Assembly (NCBI GenBank): GCA_030066985.1
Contig: JASJAN010000017.1
Coordinates: forward strand, 37,566 to 101,565
Length of the DNA stretch: 64,000 nucleotides
Origin: Desulfobacterales bacterium
GTDB taxonomy: Bacteria > Desulfobacterota > Desulfobacteria > Desulfobacterales > JAHEIW01
Reading direction: 5' to 3'
A program made the translations under genes and the position numbers. Within the stretch, counting starts at the first letter, position 1. Every line of letters starts with the position of its first letter. The notes under the pieces were generated by a model that searched no databases, was not told where the DNA came from, and was given only the letters and a program-made list of their open reading frames with translations. Positions 27,633 to 36,905 of this stretch are shown here, in pieces.

Positions 27633-28106
27633 ATGCTTAAAGCAAAAGATATTATGACAAGTGAGATCATAACCGTTTCCCCTGATACTGAGATTGCGAC
27701 TGCCGCTAAAATTCTCTTGGAAAAGCGAATCAATGGGCTTCCAGTAATGGATGCCTTCGGCAGACTGGTCGGCATTCTGTGCCAGAGTGATCTGGTCGCC
27801 CAGCAAAAAAGTTTTCCCATTCCATCCGTGTTCACTCTGCTGGAGAGTTTTATTCCGTTGACATCCATAAAGCGGATTGACAAAGAGGTGGAGAAAATTG
27901 CAGCCTTAGAAGTGAAACAAGCCATGACACCCGATCCTGTGACCGTCAACCCGGAAACCGATATCGAGGATGTCGCCAAATTGATGGTCGATCAAAAATA
28001 TCACACACTGCCTGTAGTGGAAGGTGATAAAGTTGTCGGAATTATCGGTAAAGAGGATGTTCTGAAGACATTGGTATCCGGATCGCAAATAAAAGAAAGC
28101 ATTTAG
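27633..28106 (+). CDS. Protein with paired CBS domains
   Basis: 157 residues, two CBS motifs in tandem (about 5-60 and 95-150): MTSEIITVSPDTEI, then GLPVMDAFGRLVGIL; and MTPDPVTVNPETDI, then HTLPVVEGDKVVGII. A Bateman pair of this kind binds adenine nucleotides and senses energy state. There is no attached enzyme domain. GAAAGGGG lies 12 nt before the ATG. Divergent from the ClpB-like gene, with a shared 250-bp promoter region. Confidence 0.9.
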   Translation: MLKAKDIMTSEIITVSPDTEIATAAKILLEKRINGLPVMDAFGRLVGILCQSDLVAQQKSFPIPSVFTLLESFIPLTSIKRIDKEVEKIAALEVKQAMTPDPVTVNPETDIEDVAKLMVDQKYHTLPVVEGDKVVGIIGKEDVLKTLVSGSQIKESI

Positions 28107-28130
28107 GAAGGAAATGCTGGCCGGCAATCA

Positions 28131-29021
28131 TTAACCAACGTTAGCACGACTTTCACGCCTGATCAAGTAAAGCCCGCTGGATATGATAATCAAGGCCCCC
28201 AAGACGGTCATCGTATCCGGCAAGTCTCCGAACAGGAAAAAGCCCAGCAGCGTCGCCCAAATCAGGGTAGTGTAATCAAATGGCGCCAGCAATGATGCCG
28301 GTGCCAGTCCATAGGCCTTAATCATTAAATAATGACCCACCGCTCCTAAAAATCCCAGCCAGCCTAAAAGAAACCATTGTGGCAGAGAAGGCGTGACCCA
28401 AAAAAACAATACGCCAATCGTGCAAATGATAGCTCCGCAAGCACTGGAATATAGCAAAGTCGTTAGCGCAGCGTCTGTCCGGCCGAGAATTCGCGTTGAG
28501 ATTTGAACCCCAGCATATAAAAGAGCAGTGATGAGGGGTAGTATGGATACCCAATTAAAAATGGTAAATCCGGGCCGCATGACGACCGTCACACCGATAA
28601 AGCCTATTATTACAGCGATCCAGCGGTGTTTGTCGACAATTTCACCTAAAAGCGGGGCCGCAAGGATTGTTACCAATAAGGGTGATACAAAAAGAATGAC
28701 CACACAATCTGCCAACGGCAAAAACATCAATGCCAACCAGAATGTGAGTGTCGCAGCCACCAGAAAAATTGAACGCAGAAGCTGCAATTTTATATTTTTT
28801 GTGTGAATGATATCAGCAGGTGCGCCACTGAAAAAGAAAAGTGCTACAAAGAAAAAATTGAAGGCATAACGGCCCCATAATAGCACGAACAAAGGAAGTG
28901 CATTGCTCAGGTATTTGGCCGAGGCATCTAAAGAAGAAAAGCAGATCGTCATAAAGATGATCAAACCGATCCCCTTCAGCGAATTGCTTACAGGAAGCGA
29001 GATGGTAGGTTTATCTGACAC
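28131..29021 (-). CDS. EamA/DMT-family transporter
   Basis: About ten hydrophobic segments in two repeated EamA halves (GLIIFMTICFSSLDASAKYL at the start of one; GLYLIRRE at the end). Members export metabolites such as amino acids or nucleosides; the substrate is unknown. The GTG at 29021 is a sensible start near the first TM; a TTG at 29084 would add 21 residues without a better ribosome site. The 3' end lies 25 nt from the convergent CBS gene. Confidence 0.8.
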   Translation of the reverse strand: MSDKPTISLPVSNSLKGIGLIIFMTICFSSLDASAKYLSNALPLFVLLWGRYAFNFFFVALFFFSGAPADIIHTKNIKLQLLRSIFLVAATLTFWLALMFLPLADCVVILFVSPLLVTILAAPLLGEIVDKHRWIAVIIGFIGVTVVMRPGFTIFNWVSILPLITALLYAGVQISTRILGRTDAALTTLLYSSACGAIICTIGVLFFWVTPSLPQWFLLGWLGFLGAVGHYLMIKAYGLAPASLLAPFDYTTLIWATLLGFFLFGDLPDTMTVLGALIIISSGLYLIRRESRANVG

Positions 29022-29316
29022 CGGAGAACAATATCCTTTTCTGTGTGAAAACGGATTTAATTGCAAGCGGCTCGTATTTATCAAAGCCCGGGGGGCTGTG
29101 TCAATGGATTGAAATAGGGTTAAAAGGTTCCCGCCTCCGCTAACGCTCCGGAGGGCAGGCAGGGTTCAAATTTCAGGGGTTCAGAGCAAATAAGAGGATC
29201 ACCATTCCTCAAAATAAAAGGATGAATTTTCGTGTCCGTAAGATATTTGTGATATTTTCATATTTGCGGTAATAAAAATCTGATTAGTAATTAAAAAACA
29301 TGAAAGGATAATAAGG

Positions 29317-30216
29317 ATGGCTGACTTATCAAAAGGTGTGGCTTATGTTGATGGACACATCGTGCCTGTAGAGGAAGCTAAGATCTCGTTGCTTGACTGG
29401 GGTTTCCTGCATTCGGATGCGACATACGATGTCGCCGGTGTGTTGGCGGGAAAGTTTTTTCGGCTTGAGGATCATATTGAACGTTTCTTTGCCAGTATGG
29501 AAAAACTGCAATTATCAATTCCATACAGCCGCAGCGATTTGCGCGATATTTTAATGGACTGCGTCAGAGCAAGCGGATTGCGGGATGCCTATGTCGAAAT
29601 GATTTGTACCAGGGGACAGCCCAAACCAGGCTCACGCGACCCACGGACCTGTAAGAACCAATTCTTTGCTTTTGCCATCCCCTTTATCTGGATTGCAACA
29701 CCAGAAAAGCAAATAAAAGGACTACACCTCATTATCAGTCGCTGGCAGCGTATACCCCCGGAATCAGTCGACCCCACCGTAAAAAACTATCACTGGCTCG
29801 ACATGGTTATGGGTCTATTCGAAGCTTACGAACGTGGCGGCGAAACTGCAGTTGTTGTCGATTCACAGGGGAATTTGGTCGAGGGTCCAGGTTTCAACAT
29901 TTTTGCGGTAAACGGTAGCACACTGACAACGCCGGGGGCAGGTGTGCTGGAGGGCATGACGCGCAGAACCACAATTGAGATAGCGCCTGATTGCGGCTAT
30001 GAAGTCGTGCAGCGCAATCTTCCTGCTGATGAAGCACTTGCTGCTGATGAAGTATTTATCACAACGACCGCCGGCGGTATCATACCGATTACAAAAATCA
30101 ACGGGCAGGCGATCGGTAAAGGTGCACCCGGCCCGGTGACACAAAAATTGCAAAAACAATATTGGGAAGTACACGCAGACCCACGCTACACGATTCAAAT
30201 CGACTATAGCGTATAG
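29317..30216 (+). CDS. Class IV PLP-dependent aminotransferase (BCAT/D-amino-acid type)
   Basis: 299 residues. The fold-type IV pattern is clear: SLLDWGFLHSDATYDV at residues 24-39, the PLP lysine in DPTVKNYHWLD (about 155), the GGETAVVVDSQGNLVEGPGFNIFAV block (about 175-200) and the phosphate-binding ITTTAGGIIPI near 255. These enzymes move amino groups on branched-chain, D- or other amino acids, or act as 4-amino-4-deoxychorismate lyases; which reaction occurs is not decided by these motifs. AAAGGA lies before the ATG. Single gene. Confidence 0.88.
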   Translation: MADLSKGVAYVDGHIVPVEEAKISLLDWGFLHSDATYDVAGVLAGKFFRLEDHIERFFASMEKLQLSIPYSRSDLRDILMDCVRASGLRDAYVEMICTRGQPKPGSRDPRTCKNQFFAFAIPFIWIATPEKQIKGLHLIISRWQRIPPESVDPTVKNYHWLDMVMGLFEAYERGGETAVVVDSQGNLVEGPGFNIFAVNGSTLTTPGAGVLEGMTRRTTIEIAPDCGYEVVQRNLPADEALAADEVFITTTAGGIIPITKINGQAIGKGAPGPVTQKLQKQYWEVHADPRYTIQIDYSV

Positions 30217-30331
30217 GTATGCAGCCGTCTCATCAGAACGTGCCAGAGGCGAATACATTCGCCACAAAGATTGGCGATTGAGCCGATTAGCTTTATTTTT
30301 GATAGATATTCAACAGGAAGTGATTTGAAGT

Positions 30332-31189
30332 TCAGGGTATTGAAGGGCAGGCGCCGACGTTTCTGGCTACTTCTAAATATTTGCAAGAACCCAATTCACA
30401 GGCTTTTAACAAATCCGCGCAAAACCGTCTGTTCTGACCCATGCGGCCATAGAAAATGCCGCGCTTGGCGTAAGCTTTGGCAAAACCCGGATCGATCTCG
30501 ATGGCGCGGTTATAATCAATCACGGCCCTCTGGTAATTGCCCTTGGCATCATAGACAAGTCCCCGGCTGTAATAAGCTCTGGCAAACTCAGGGTTTATCT
30601 GTATGGCCTTGCTGATATCCGCAATGGCTTCGTCATATTGCTTTTTGGCTGAAGCAAAAATAAGCCCACGGTTGAAATAGGCATCCGCAGACAAGGGGTC
30701 TAGCTCAATGGCTTTATTGAAATCGGATATGACCTGATCATACTGGCGCTTTCTAATGTAGGCATTGCCCCGGTTAATGTAGGCCTCGACAGATCTCGGG
30801 TTTAATTCCAGAGCCTTATTGCAGTCCGCGATCGCCTTATCGGCCTGTCCTAATTTCCGGTAAGCAATCGCACGATGATTGTAAAACTCTTCATTATCAG
30901 GATCTAGCGCGATGGCCGTATCGTAATCCGAGATCGCTTTTTCATACCGGCCAAGGTTTCTATGGGCATTGCCTCTGTGAAGGTAAGCCTCGGCAAACTC
31001 CGGATGATTCACTATGACCCTGTCACAAAAGACAATCGATTGATCATATTGCCCTTCTTGGGCATACGCGATGCACTCCTGCAAAGGACCTTTCGATTCC
31101 GGTTCTTTGCGATCCACGGTGGTTGAGCATCCGGTTAAAAGTGCAAGCAGCAAAGATATGTTTAACGCGTATTGAAATAATATAGACAT
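30332..31189 (-). CDS. TPR-repeat lipoprotein
   Basis: 285 residues. Lipoprotein signal (ISLLLALLTGC, Cys about residue 21) then at least six tetratricopeptide repeats of 34 residues, each with the W/A-x-G-Y/R...P pattern (e.g. AYLHRGNAHRNLGRYEKAISDY; EAYINRGNAYIRKRQYDQ). TPR arrays are protein-protein scaffolds; here placed on the periplasmic side of a membrane. Function unspecified. Confidence 0.88.
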   Translation of the reverse strand: MSILFQYALNISLLLALLTGCSTTVDRKEPESKGPLQECIAYAQEGQYDQSIVFCDRVIVNHPEFAEAYLHRGNAHRNLGRYEKAISDYDTAIALDPDNEEFYNHRAIAYRKLGQADKAIADCNKALELNPRSVEAYINRGNAYIRKRQYDQVISDFNKAIELDPLSADAYFNRGLIFASAKKQYDEAIADISKAIQINPEFARAYYSRGLVYDAKGNYQRAVIDYNRAIEIDPGFAKAYAKRGIFYGRMGQNRRFCADLLKACELGSCKYLEVARNVGACPSIP

Positions 31190-31265
31190 ACCACGTTAAC
31201 CACACATTCCCGGTTGAGGTTAAGATTGAGAGCCGGCCCGATGCTGGCGCCCGCCCATGTTGCTG

Positions 31266-31940
31266 TCAGCGCGCTGCCGCTGAGTTCCGATCCTTGCCGG
31301 ACAAATAGTGATGCCATAGCATCCTGGCCGCAACTGACCGGAAAGGTCGCCAGTCCTCGGCAATTGCGGCCAAAGTAGATGGCGGTGGATTCCGCTCAAG
31401 TCCCTTCACCTTGCGCACTGTGTTGAGCAGTGCAATGTCCCCTGAGGGCCATACATCTGGCCTGCGCAGGGCCATCAAAAGATAGATATCCGCAGTCCAG
31501 GGACCAATGCCTTTGATTTGTGTGAGCGCGTTCACGGCAGCCGGGTCATCCATTCTGGACAGGGCCTTTAGATCGAGATGGCCTTCAAGAATGGCCTCAG
31601 CCACATTCATACAATAGACCGCTTTCTGCCGCGTGATTCCCAGCGATCTCAGATATGATGGGCCCACTTCCAAAAAATGTTTTGGCGTAAACAGCACCAG
31701 CTTATCTTTGAGACGACGGTACATGGCCATGGCAGAAGCAAGCGACACCTGTTGTTCTAAAATAATGTGAATCAGAGTTGAAAAACAAGGTTTTCTTGCC
31801 CAAAGAGGCGGCACGCCGTTTTCCTCGAAAAGGCGCGCGAGGTCATCATCGCGCTCAGCCAGGTATGCAACGCCTTCTTTCAAACGATTTTTCGTCAGCC
31901 ATGGGCTCATCCCTAAAATGGATATCAAAGCCAGGGGCAT
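31266..31940 (-). CDS. DNA-3-methyladenine glycosylase-like protein (AlkA-type HhH-GPD)
   Basis: 224 residues. The helix-hairpin-helix motif QIKGIGPWTADIYLL (about 143-157) and the catalytic Asp in WPSGDIALLNTV (about 168) define the HhH-GPD base-excision glycosylases that remove alkylated bases. The N-terminal helix CFSTLIHIILEQQVS also fits. It is shorter than E. coli AlkA, lacking the N-terminal beta domain. Either ATG at 31940 or 31910 could start it. Confidence 0.87.
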   Translation of the reverse strand: MPLALISILGMSPWLTKNRLKEGVAYLAERDDDLARLFEENGVPPLWARKPCFSTLIHIILEQQVSLASAMAMYRRLKDKLVLFTPKHFLEVGPSYLRSLGITRQKAVYCMNVAEAILEGHLDLKALSRMDDPAAVNALTQIKGIGPWTADIYLLMALRRPDVWPSGDIALLNTVRKVKGLERNPPPSTLAAIAEDWRPFRSVAARMLWHHYLSGKDRNSAAAR

Positions 31941-32015
31941 CTTTCAAGGGACAGGGTGTCACAGAGGCAAGCGTGCGCGATTGAATGTTAACGGTGGGCA
32001 GTTAATGGTACAGCC

Positions 32016-32255
32016 CTATTCTTTTAGGGATTTTTCCATATCATCCAGTCGTTCTTCTTCTTGATCTGCGGCAGAACGTGCTTTGTTAAGCGGCGTTCGA
32101 ATCCGGTTGACCACTTCCTTAGCAGCGTTATCGGTCATTTCCTCAATCACGCCTTTTTGCGGTTCAGATTCGGCTTCCGGGTTATTGGAACAGGCAAACA
32201 GCACCGCCGCAGCAAGAAACACTGCCAGCACAAAAAATGTCATCCGTTTTATCAT
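32016..32255 (-). CDS. Small lipoprotein
   Basis: About 79 residues. FFVLAVFLAAAVLFAC is a lipobox, after which the mature part is short, highly charged and helical (NKARSAADQEEERLDDMEKSL). It would be anchored in a membrane and extend as a coil, like small Lpp-type linkers. Start at the ATG at 32255 within a slightly longer frame. Function unknown. Confidence 0.6.
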   Translation of the reverse strand: MIKRMTFFVLAVFLAAAVLFACSNNPEAESEPQKGVIEEMTDNAAKEVVNRIRTPLNKARSAADQEEERLDDMEKSLKE

Positions 32256-32380
32256 AATAGTAGGGAAGTCCATAAAATTTTTACCTTCCTTATATCAGAA
32301 TTAAGCTAAATGTCTCTGTTGAACATATCATCTGGCTTTTAATTGGAGCAATTCAATAACAGATCAATGAATGTAGTGAG

Positions 32381-32542
32381 TCAATAGAAATATTTAAAGA
32401 CAGTTTTGTGGTCGGACTTGCATTTTTGATCCACTTTGGATTTTGCACCGCACTTAGGGCAACGGATGCGATCCCATTCGGCTTTGATCGTTATTTTTTC
32501 AAAGAAGCCATGCTTTTTGCATATAAATTGATATACCGGCAC
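32381..32542 (-). CDS. FmdB-like zinc-ribbon protein
   Basis: 53 residues from GTG at 32542, which has AGGGAG 6-7 nt upstream; codons before it have no ribosome site. VPVYQFICKKHGFFEKI, then RCPKCGAKSKV, matches the small FmdB/CxxC regulatory zinc-ribbon family (cysteine pair plus His/Cys in the first knuckle). A regulator or accessory role is usual; targets are unknown. Confidence 0.7.
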   Translation of the reverse strand: MPVYQFICKKHGFFEKITIKAEWDRIRCPKCGAKSKVDQKCKSDHKTVFKYFY

Positions 32543-32868
32543 GCTGGTCTCCCTGGCTGAAAATAGGTTAGACGGATGGCCGCCTCTAATCTGCATTATC
32601 GGCTTAAAAATTTATTTACTTTAGTTTTTTCAGCTGTTTAGAACAAAAGCCGGGTCGAGCTAATTTCAATATTGACGCCCTTCTGCACTACCCCCCGTCA
32701 TGTTCTTGTCGTCGATAGGTTTTCGAAAGGTCACCGTAAAGCGCAACATGCCTTCTCACCACTCAAGTTAGACTTTTAATCGGCCGATATAATTGTACAT
32801 AAGCCGGGTTGTGCCGTTGCTCTCATGGCTGTCCAGATCCGGCAGAAGGTGCTAGCACAGAGCCGTAT

Positions 32869-33549
32869 ATGAAAAATCATCGAAAACATATGGATTATGA
32901 TCTGGGACGTAAAATCTGCCAAGATCTGCGTTCCGGCTATCGCAGTGCGATCATAGAGCTGTATAACCGCTACGCCCATTTTTTTGCAGCCTTTGCCAAC
33001 CGCCGGCTATTCGACAAGGATCCGCACGCGATTGAAAGCGTACTTTCAACGTTCTGGCTGGAGCTGTTGAGCGGCAAAGCCATCTGCAGATACAATGGCC
33101 GCGCCTCCCTGCAGACCTATTTGACGATCATTCTGAACAGGCGCATCATCGACGCCAATCGAAAATTCGCGCGGCAGCACAACGAAGCTGCGCTTACCGA
33201 TGTTAACCCAGCAGGCTTTCAATGCGACAGCCAACATAACCCGGAAACGGAAATTATCGGCAAGGAGCAGCGCAAACTGATTCAAAAAGCCCTGGTGCAG
33301 CTATCCGACCTATTTCCCAGAGATGCCAATCTGATCCGGATGAACCTTGAGGGCCTGACTTACGAACAGATGGCCAATAGGGAACTAAATGGCGACAGCT
33401 CGGACCCGCAGGAATTAAAACGCAGGGTAGAGGCCATTAAAAAACAATTTACCCGTAAAGAGACCGGCTCGATGGCCAAATTCAAAAATGTATTAACCAG
33501 ATGTCTGGATACCGATGGGCTGGATTATCGAGAGTTGTTTAATCGATGA
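32869..33549 (+). CDS. RNA polymerase sigma-70 family (ECF-like) factor
   Basis: 226 residues. A region 2-like helix set is visible (DPHAIESVLSTFWLELL, then RASLQTYLTIILNRRIIDANRK, the promoter -10 recognition area). A region 4-like HTH follows (NLIRMNLEGLTYEQMANREL). It directly precedes a gene for a zinc-finger anti-sigma-like membrane protein, the usual sigma/anti-sigma order. It would therefore switch on genes when the partner releases it. The start is the first ATG that keeps the core; a weak ribosome site means the exact N-terminus is open. Confidence 0.75.
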   Translation: MKNHRKHMDYDLGRKICQDLRSGYRSAIIELYNRYAHFFAAFANRRLFDKDPHAIESVLSTFWLELLSGKAICRYNGRASLQTYLTIILNRRIIDANRKFARQHNEAALTDVNPAGFQCDSQHNPETEIIGKEQRKLIQKALVQLSDLFPRDANLIRMNLEGLTYEQMANRELNGDSSDPQELKRRVEAIKKQFTRKETGSMAKFKNVLTRCLDTDGLDYRELFNR

Positions 33550-33636
33550 AAGATAATGTCACCCATGATCTCATATGGGCGACTATAACAGATGAAAGCG
33601 TTGGTATCTTGCGATATCAATGGAACAGGATGACAG

Positions 33637-34554
33637 ATGATCGAAAAACATTTGGACAAGACTGAAAAAACAGAGCAGTTAATGGACTCTTTACGGAACG
33701 GGTATGCTGGCGACTCCCAAAAGGCCCTTGAGGAGTGTCCGTTCTCCGAGCAGGCGATCGCCTATGCATTTGAAGAACTGGCACCGGATGCGCAACAAAC
33801 AATGGAGGAACACCTCGAGCACTGCCTGACCTGCATGGATCTGATTCTCGATACCCGCACATCCGAAATCGAGTCCCGAGAGCAGGCCAAACAACCACCA
33901 AAGGTTTTACCCGCCCTGTCGGATACCATCAATCAGCCGCAAAAAGTCTCTTTGATCGATAAAATAGCGGGCAGCACTTTTATGACGCTTAAAATCATTG
34001 CAGCGCCGGTGGCAGTGGTGTGCTTTATGCTCATCATTTCCAGACTGGACATATTGAACAATATCCATTTCACCCATAGACCGACACAAACCACAGAATG
34101 GTCGCAGCCTATCTCAAACAAAACAGCCCCTGCTGCTAATGCCAGAAAAAAACAAGCCCAATTATCCGTCACCAGCACACAGGATAGTCCTTCCATGGTT
34201 AATTCGTTTTCGATGCATGAGGGCTGGGCGGTGGATCCTTTTGAGCCAGCAATCGGAAACAAATCCCGACAGGCTGTCAAAAATAAAGCCCGACCCCGCA
34301 CCCCGCTTGAAACGCTGGATCCGAGCCAGTTAAAGCTGGTGGGAGTGATGCTTTCGGATAATGGCAACAAAGCCATAGTTGAAGACGCGACCGGCAAAGG
34401 ACATGTTATCCGGGAAGGCACTTATATCGGCACAAGCGCCGGAAAAGTCAGCCAGATATTAAAAGACCGAATTATCATCACAGAAGAAATTGAAGACGTA
34501 TATGGTAGAATCGTTATTCAGAAAAGGGTCATTAAACTGAACAAGCCTCAATAG
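33637..34554 (+). CDS. Anti-sigma zinc-finger / PilP fusion membrane protein
   Basis: 305 residues with three parts. N-terminus: HLEHCLTCMD (about residues 49-58), the HxxxCxxC of ZAS-type anti-sigma factors. Middle: one TM (TLKIIAAPVAVVCFMLIIS, about 112-132). C-terminus (about 220-305): LDPSQLKLVGVMLSDNGNKAIVEDATGKGHVIREGTYIG...GRIVIQKRVIKL, the PilP-type pilus assembly beta fold. So a periplasmic sensor-like PilP domain is joined to a cytoplasmic sigma-binding finger. AGGA lies before the ATG. It sits between the sigma gene and a second PilP-like gene. Confidence 0.8.
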   Translation: MIEKHLDKTEKTEQLMDSLRNGYAGDSQKALEECPFSEQAIAYAFEELAPDAQQTMEEHLEHCLTCMDLILDTRTSEIESREQAKQPPKVLPALSDTINQPQKVSLIDKIAGSTFMTLKIIAAPVAVVCFMLIISRLDILNNIHFTHRPTQTTEWSQPISNKTAPAANARKKQAQLSVTSTQDSPSMVNSFSMHEGWAVDPFEPAIGNKSRQAVKNKARPRTPLETLDPSQLKLVGVMLSDNGNKAIVEDATGKGHVIREGTYIGTSAGKVSQILKDRIIITEEIEDVYGRIVIQKRVIKLNKPQ

Positions 34555-34660
34555 ACCCACCGATTGCATCAAAAATTTATTCAGATGCGGTCTGAAAAAA
34601 TGTCACTTTTCCTGCCCCCTTTGCGACTATCTCTTCGAACCCAAATCGAGGAGGTCATTT

Positions 34661-35269
34661 ATGAAACAGCCCATTGCTAAAATCAGCTGGGTCGCCTTTC
34701 TGGTGAGCATCTTTTCAATAGCGTTAAATCCGGTCTGTGAGTCCCGCACATACGACAAGCCCATGGTAATTCGAAAAAAGATCATCACCTCAACCGCACA
34801 AAATCAAAACGCCGCCACTCCCGAGCCAAAACCGGATATAACCGCTTTCAAAAGTGATGCTGATGATGAAAGGAATACTGAAACAGATACAGCATATGCC
34901 CGCAACCCTACTCCGGTGTATGACCCAATAGACAAAATTGACCCGTTTGCGCCTTTGTTTAAAGAAAGACCAAAAGCCCAGGGGCAAACGGCAACCTACG
35001 CAGAAACCAACCACAACGGCACCACGCCGCTGGAAAAAATCGATATAAGCCAGCTGAAGCTAACCGGGATTGTTCTTGCGGCCAGCGGTAATAGGGCTTT
35101 GGTCAAGGAAGCCTCGGGCAGGGGCTACGTGATTGGAACCGGCACCCGTATCGGGCTGCACGGTGGTCGCGTGGCGCAAGTAGTGGCAGATAAAGTGATT
35201 GTCACAGAAAAGATGAAAGATATGAGCGGAAGATTGTTTTATCAGGAAACGGAGCTGAAGCTCAATTAA
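34661..35269 (+). CDS. Exported PilP-like protein
   Basis: 202 residues. Signal peptide (ISWVAFLVSIFSIALNPVCES), a long Lys/Thr/Asn-rich linker, a DPFAPLF motif, then a PilP domain (DISQLKLTGIVLAASGNRALVKEASGRGYVIGTGTRIG...MSGRLFYQETELKL) of the same kind as in the preceding gene. PilP is an inner-membrane lipoprotein of type IV pili that couples to the secretin; here no Cys lipobox is seen. GAGGAGGT precedes the ATG. No other pil gene is in the window. Confidence 0.8.
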   Translation: MKQPIAKISWVAFLVSIFSIALNPVCESRTYDKPMVIRKKIITSTAQNQNAATPEPKPDITAFKSDADDERNTETDTAYARNPTPVYDPIDKIDPFAPLFKERPKAQGQTATYAETNHNGTTPLEKIDISQLKLTGIVLAASGNRALVKEASGRGYVIGTGTRIGLHGGRVAQVVADKVIVTEKMKDMSGRLFYQETELKLN

Positions 35270-35348
35270 TGCATTCGTAACTCTGGTTGTAACGGCATTC
35301 AGCTTCAGGTTTCAGGTGGCCCGCGTCCCGCCTTGGATGGTTTTGGAA

Positions 35349-35384
35349 GTCAAAAAAGGCAGGGTTTTCATAAACCCTGCCTTT
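35349..35384 (-). terminator. Intrinsic terminator of gene 35418-36176
   Basis: AAAGGCAGGGTTT (35355-35367) pairs exactly with AAACCCTGCCTTT (35372-35384), loop TCAT. On the minus strand it is followed by a six-T run. It lies 33 nt after the gene's stop. Confidence 0.85.
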
Positions 35385-35417
35385 GGCATGTTGGTATAGC
35401 CTGAGATCATTTTTCAA

Positions 35418-36176
35418 TCAGTTATTTGGCAGTATCAGATAATAAAGGGCTTTGTTCCCCTGAAGTATATTGGCCAGCCGTATGGCATACGCGTCGCCCG
35501 CATATTGGGGTGGAATCGTAAAGGTGACCTTGTTGGAAAACAAATCATAAGTTCCGGCGCCATTGCCATCCTGCCATTTACCCACCAGAACCGCTGCAAT
35601 ATCTGAAGTGGCGGTTTCGATCACCAGCACGCGGTAGTTGAGATCAACAGTGTTTGGGGCCCCGATGCCGCTCCAGCAAACCTCGTAAGCTCCGCCGGAT
35701 CTTTTGACGGTTACATGGCCAATGTCTGCTGGAAAAACTTCTTGAGGGGCAGGGGCAACATCCACCTGGCGGTGCCTGTTGCCGTCTGAATCCTTGCCGT
35801 GTACGATAAATTTCCATTCACCTTCAAACATCGATTCGTTTGGTTGCACCGCCAGTGCCCAGTATTCCAGCACACCACTGGCAGGCCGCCAGTAAAAAGG
35901 TTCATAGTGCAATTTATACCGTTTTTTCGACACCGTGTTGACGGCCACAACCCGCATTTTATCTTCGATCAGGTCCAGTCCCCCCAGGTCAAGTATACAT
36001 TCAAACAGAAACATGGTGCCGTTGCGCAGTTGTGAACCGCCGGTCCAATTTTGCATTCCAAAGTTTCCATAGTCTCGATAATCCCAGCGCGTGTTGATCC
36101 AGGATATAGTAATTGGAGACTCATCCGTTTCGGCAGCAGCGGGATAAGCCGTCATGCTAAATATCATGGCGAGCAT
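35418..36176 (-). CDS. Exported hypothetical protein; signal peptide broken by in-frame TAG
   Basis: About 253 residues of a secreted beta-rich protein (SPITISWINTRWDYRDY, then two to three Ig-like sandwich repeats with KVTF, TVDLNYRV). Its natural start appears to be at 36206 with GGAGG just upstream (MMKK), followed by TAG at 36192-36194, then IGFSLMLAMIFSMTAYPAAAE, a perfect signal peptide. Without readthrough only the internal start at 36176 is left, and no Shine-Dalgarno precedes it. So the gene is either nonsense-mutated, misread in sequencing or decoded in a special way. Its terminator is intact. Confidence 0.6.
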   Translation of the reverse strand: MLAMIFSMTAYPAAAETDESPITISWINTRWDYRDYGNFGMQNWTGGSQLRNGTMFLFECILDLGGLDLIEDKMRVVAVNTVSKKRYKLHYEPFYWRPASGVLEYWALAVQPNESMFEGEWKFIVHGKDSDGNRHRQVDVAPAPQEVFPADIGHVTVKRSGGAYEVCWSGIGAPNTVDLNYRVLVIETATSDIAAVLVGKWQDGNGAGTYDLFSNKVTFTIPPQYAGDAYAIRLANILQGNKALYYLILPNN

Positions 36177-36206
36177 CAATGAAAATCCGATCTATTTTTT
36201 CATCAT

Positions 36207-36905
36207 CTTGGCCTCCATGTCCTTTTGGGTTCATTTCAGGAATCCACCCCCCCTCATCAGTCAACCTGTCCCTTATGACTCACCTCCTTTCAGGAAAATA
36301 TGAGCATTGACACTACGATCTGTTTTGAACGGTGAATAAGATTAAGAATTGGTTTTTGAAGGCTCAGTCAGTTAGGGCGCTGATTGGTCGCCCAGATGGT
36401 GTATTTGGGTGGCAGCGAGATGGGTAAGCAGCACGAATCGTAGAAATCAGTTTGAACTTCAGGCGATCACACCCTATGTAAAATGATATTCTAATCCCTG
36501 ATTAATTGTCAATAAGGGCATTTCTGTTATCACTACCAAATTATCATAGAAAAACCGGTCAGCAGAAGGTCATCCAGGCCCGGTCTGTCCCGTGTAGACA
36601 CACTTTTTATTGATATCAATATTGAGGACTAATGGCTGAAGAATTCATCTGCCAATAGTGATTTGGGGTTGCAACATTTGGTACACCTCGACCATGCGCA
36701 ACACGCGACTCTAAACGGAAAGGGGCCAAATGAACGAGATCAGCATTAACATAAAGACTCATGAAGGTGGATGATTTTAATGCCATCGAGAAAATCTGCC
36801 GCAGCGGCCTTAAATTCTCTGACATCTTTTAATTTTTTACCCTGTGGCTTTTAGCTCAACAATCTAAAAATCTCTTCCAAGTCGCCTGCATGATTGGTGG
36901 GCATT
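36207..36905 (-). other. Intergenic region, no gene seen
   Basis: About 700 bp. The minus frame 36616-36825 has no ribosome site or motif. I see no repeat or terminator that I would defend. Confidence 0.35.

Noticed and set aside
36192..36194. TAG as pyrrolysine
   Set aside because: Pyrrolysine in a signal peptide would be very odd and no pyl genes are in the window; a mutation is simpler.
36616..36825. 69-codon minus-strand frame
   Set aside because: No ribosome site or motif; nothing supports coding.
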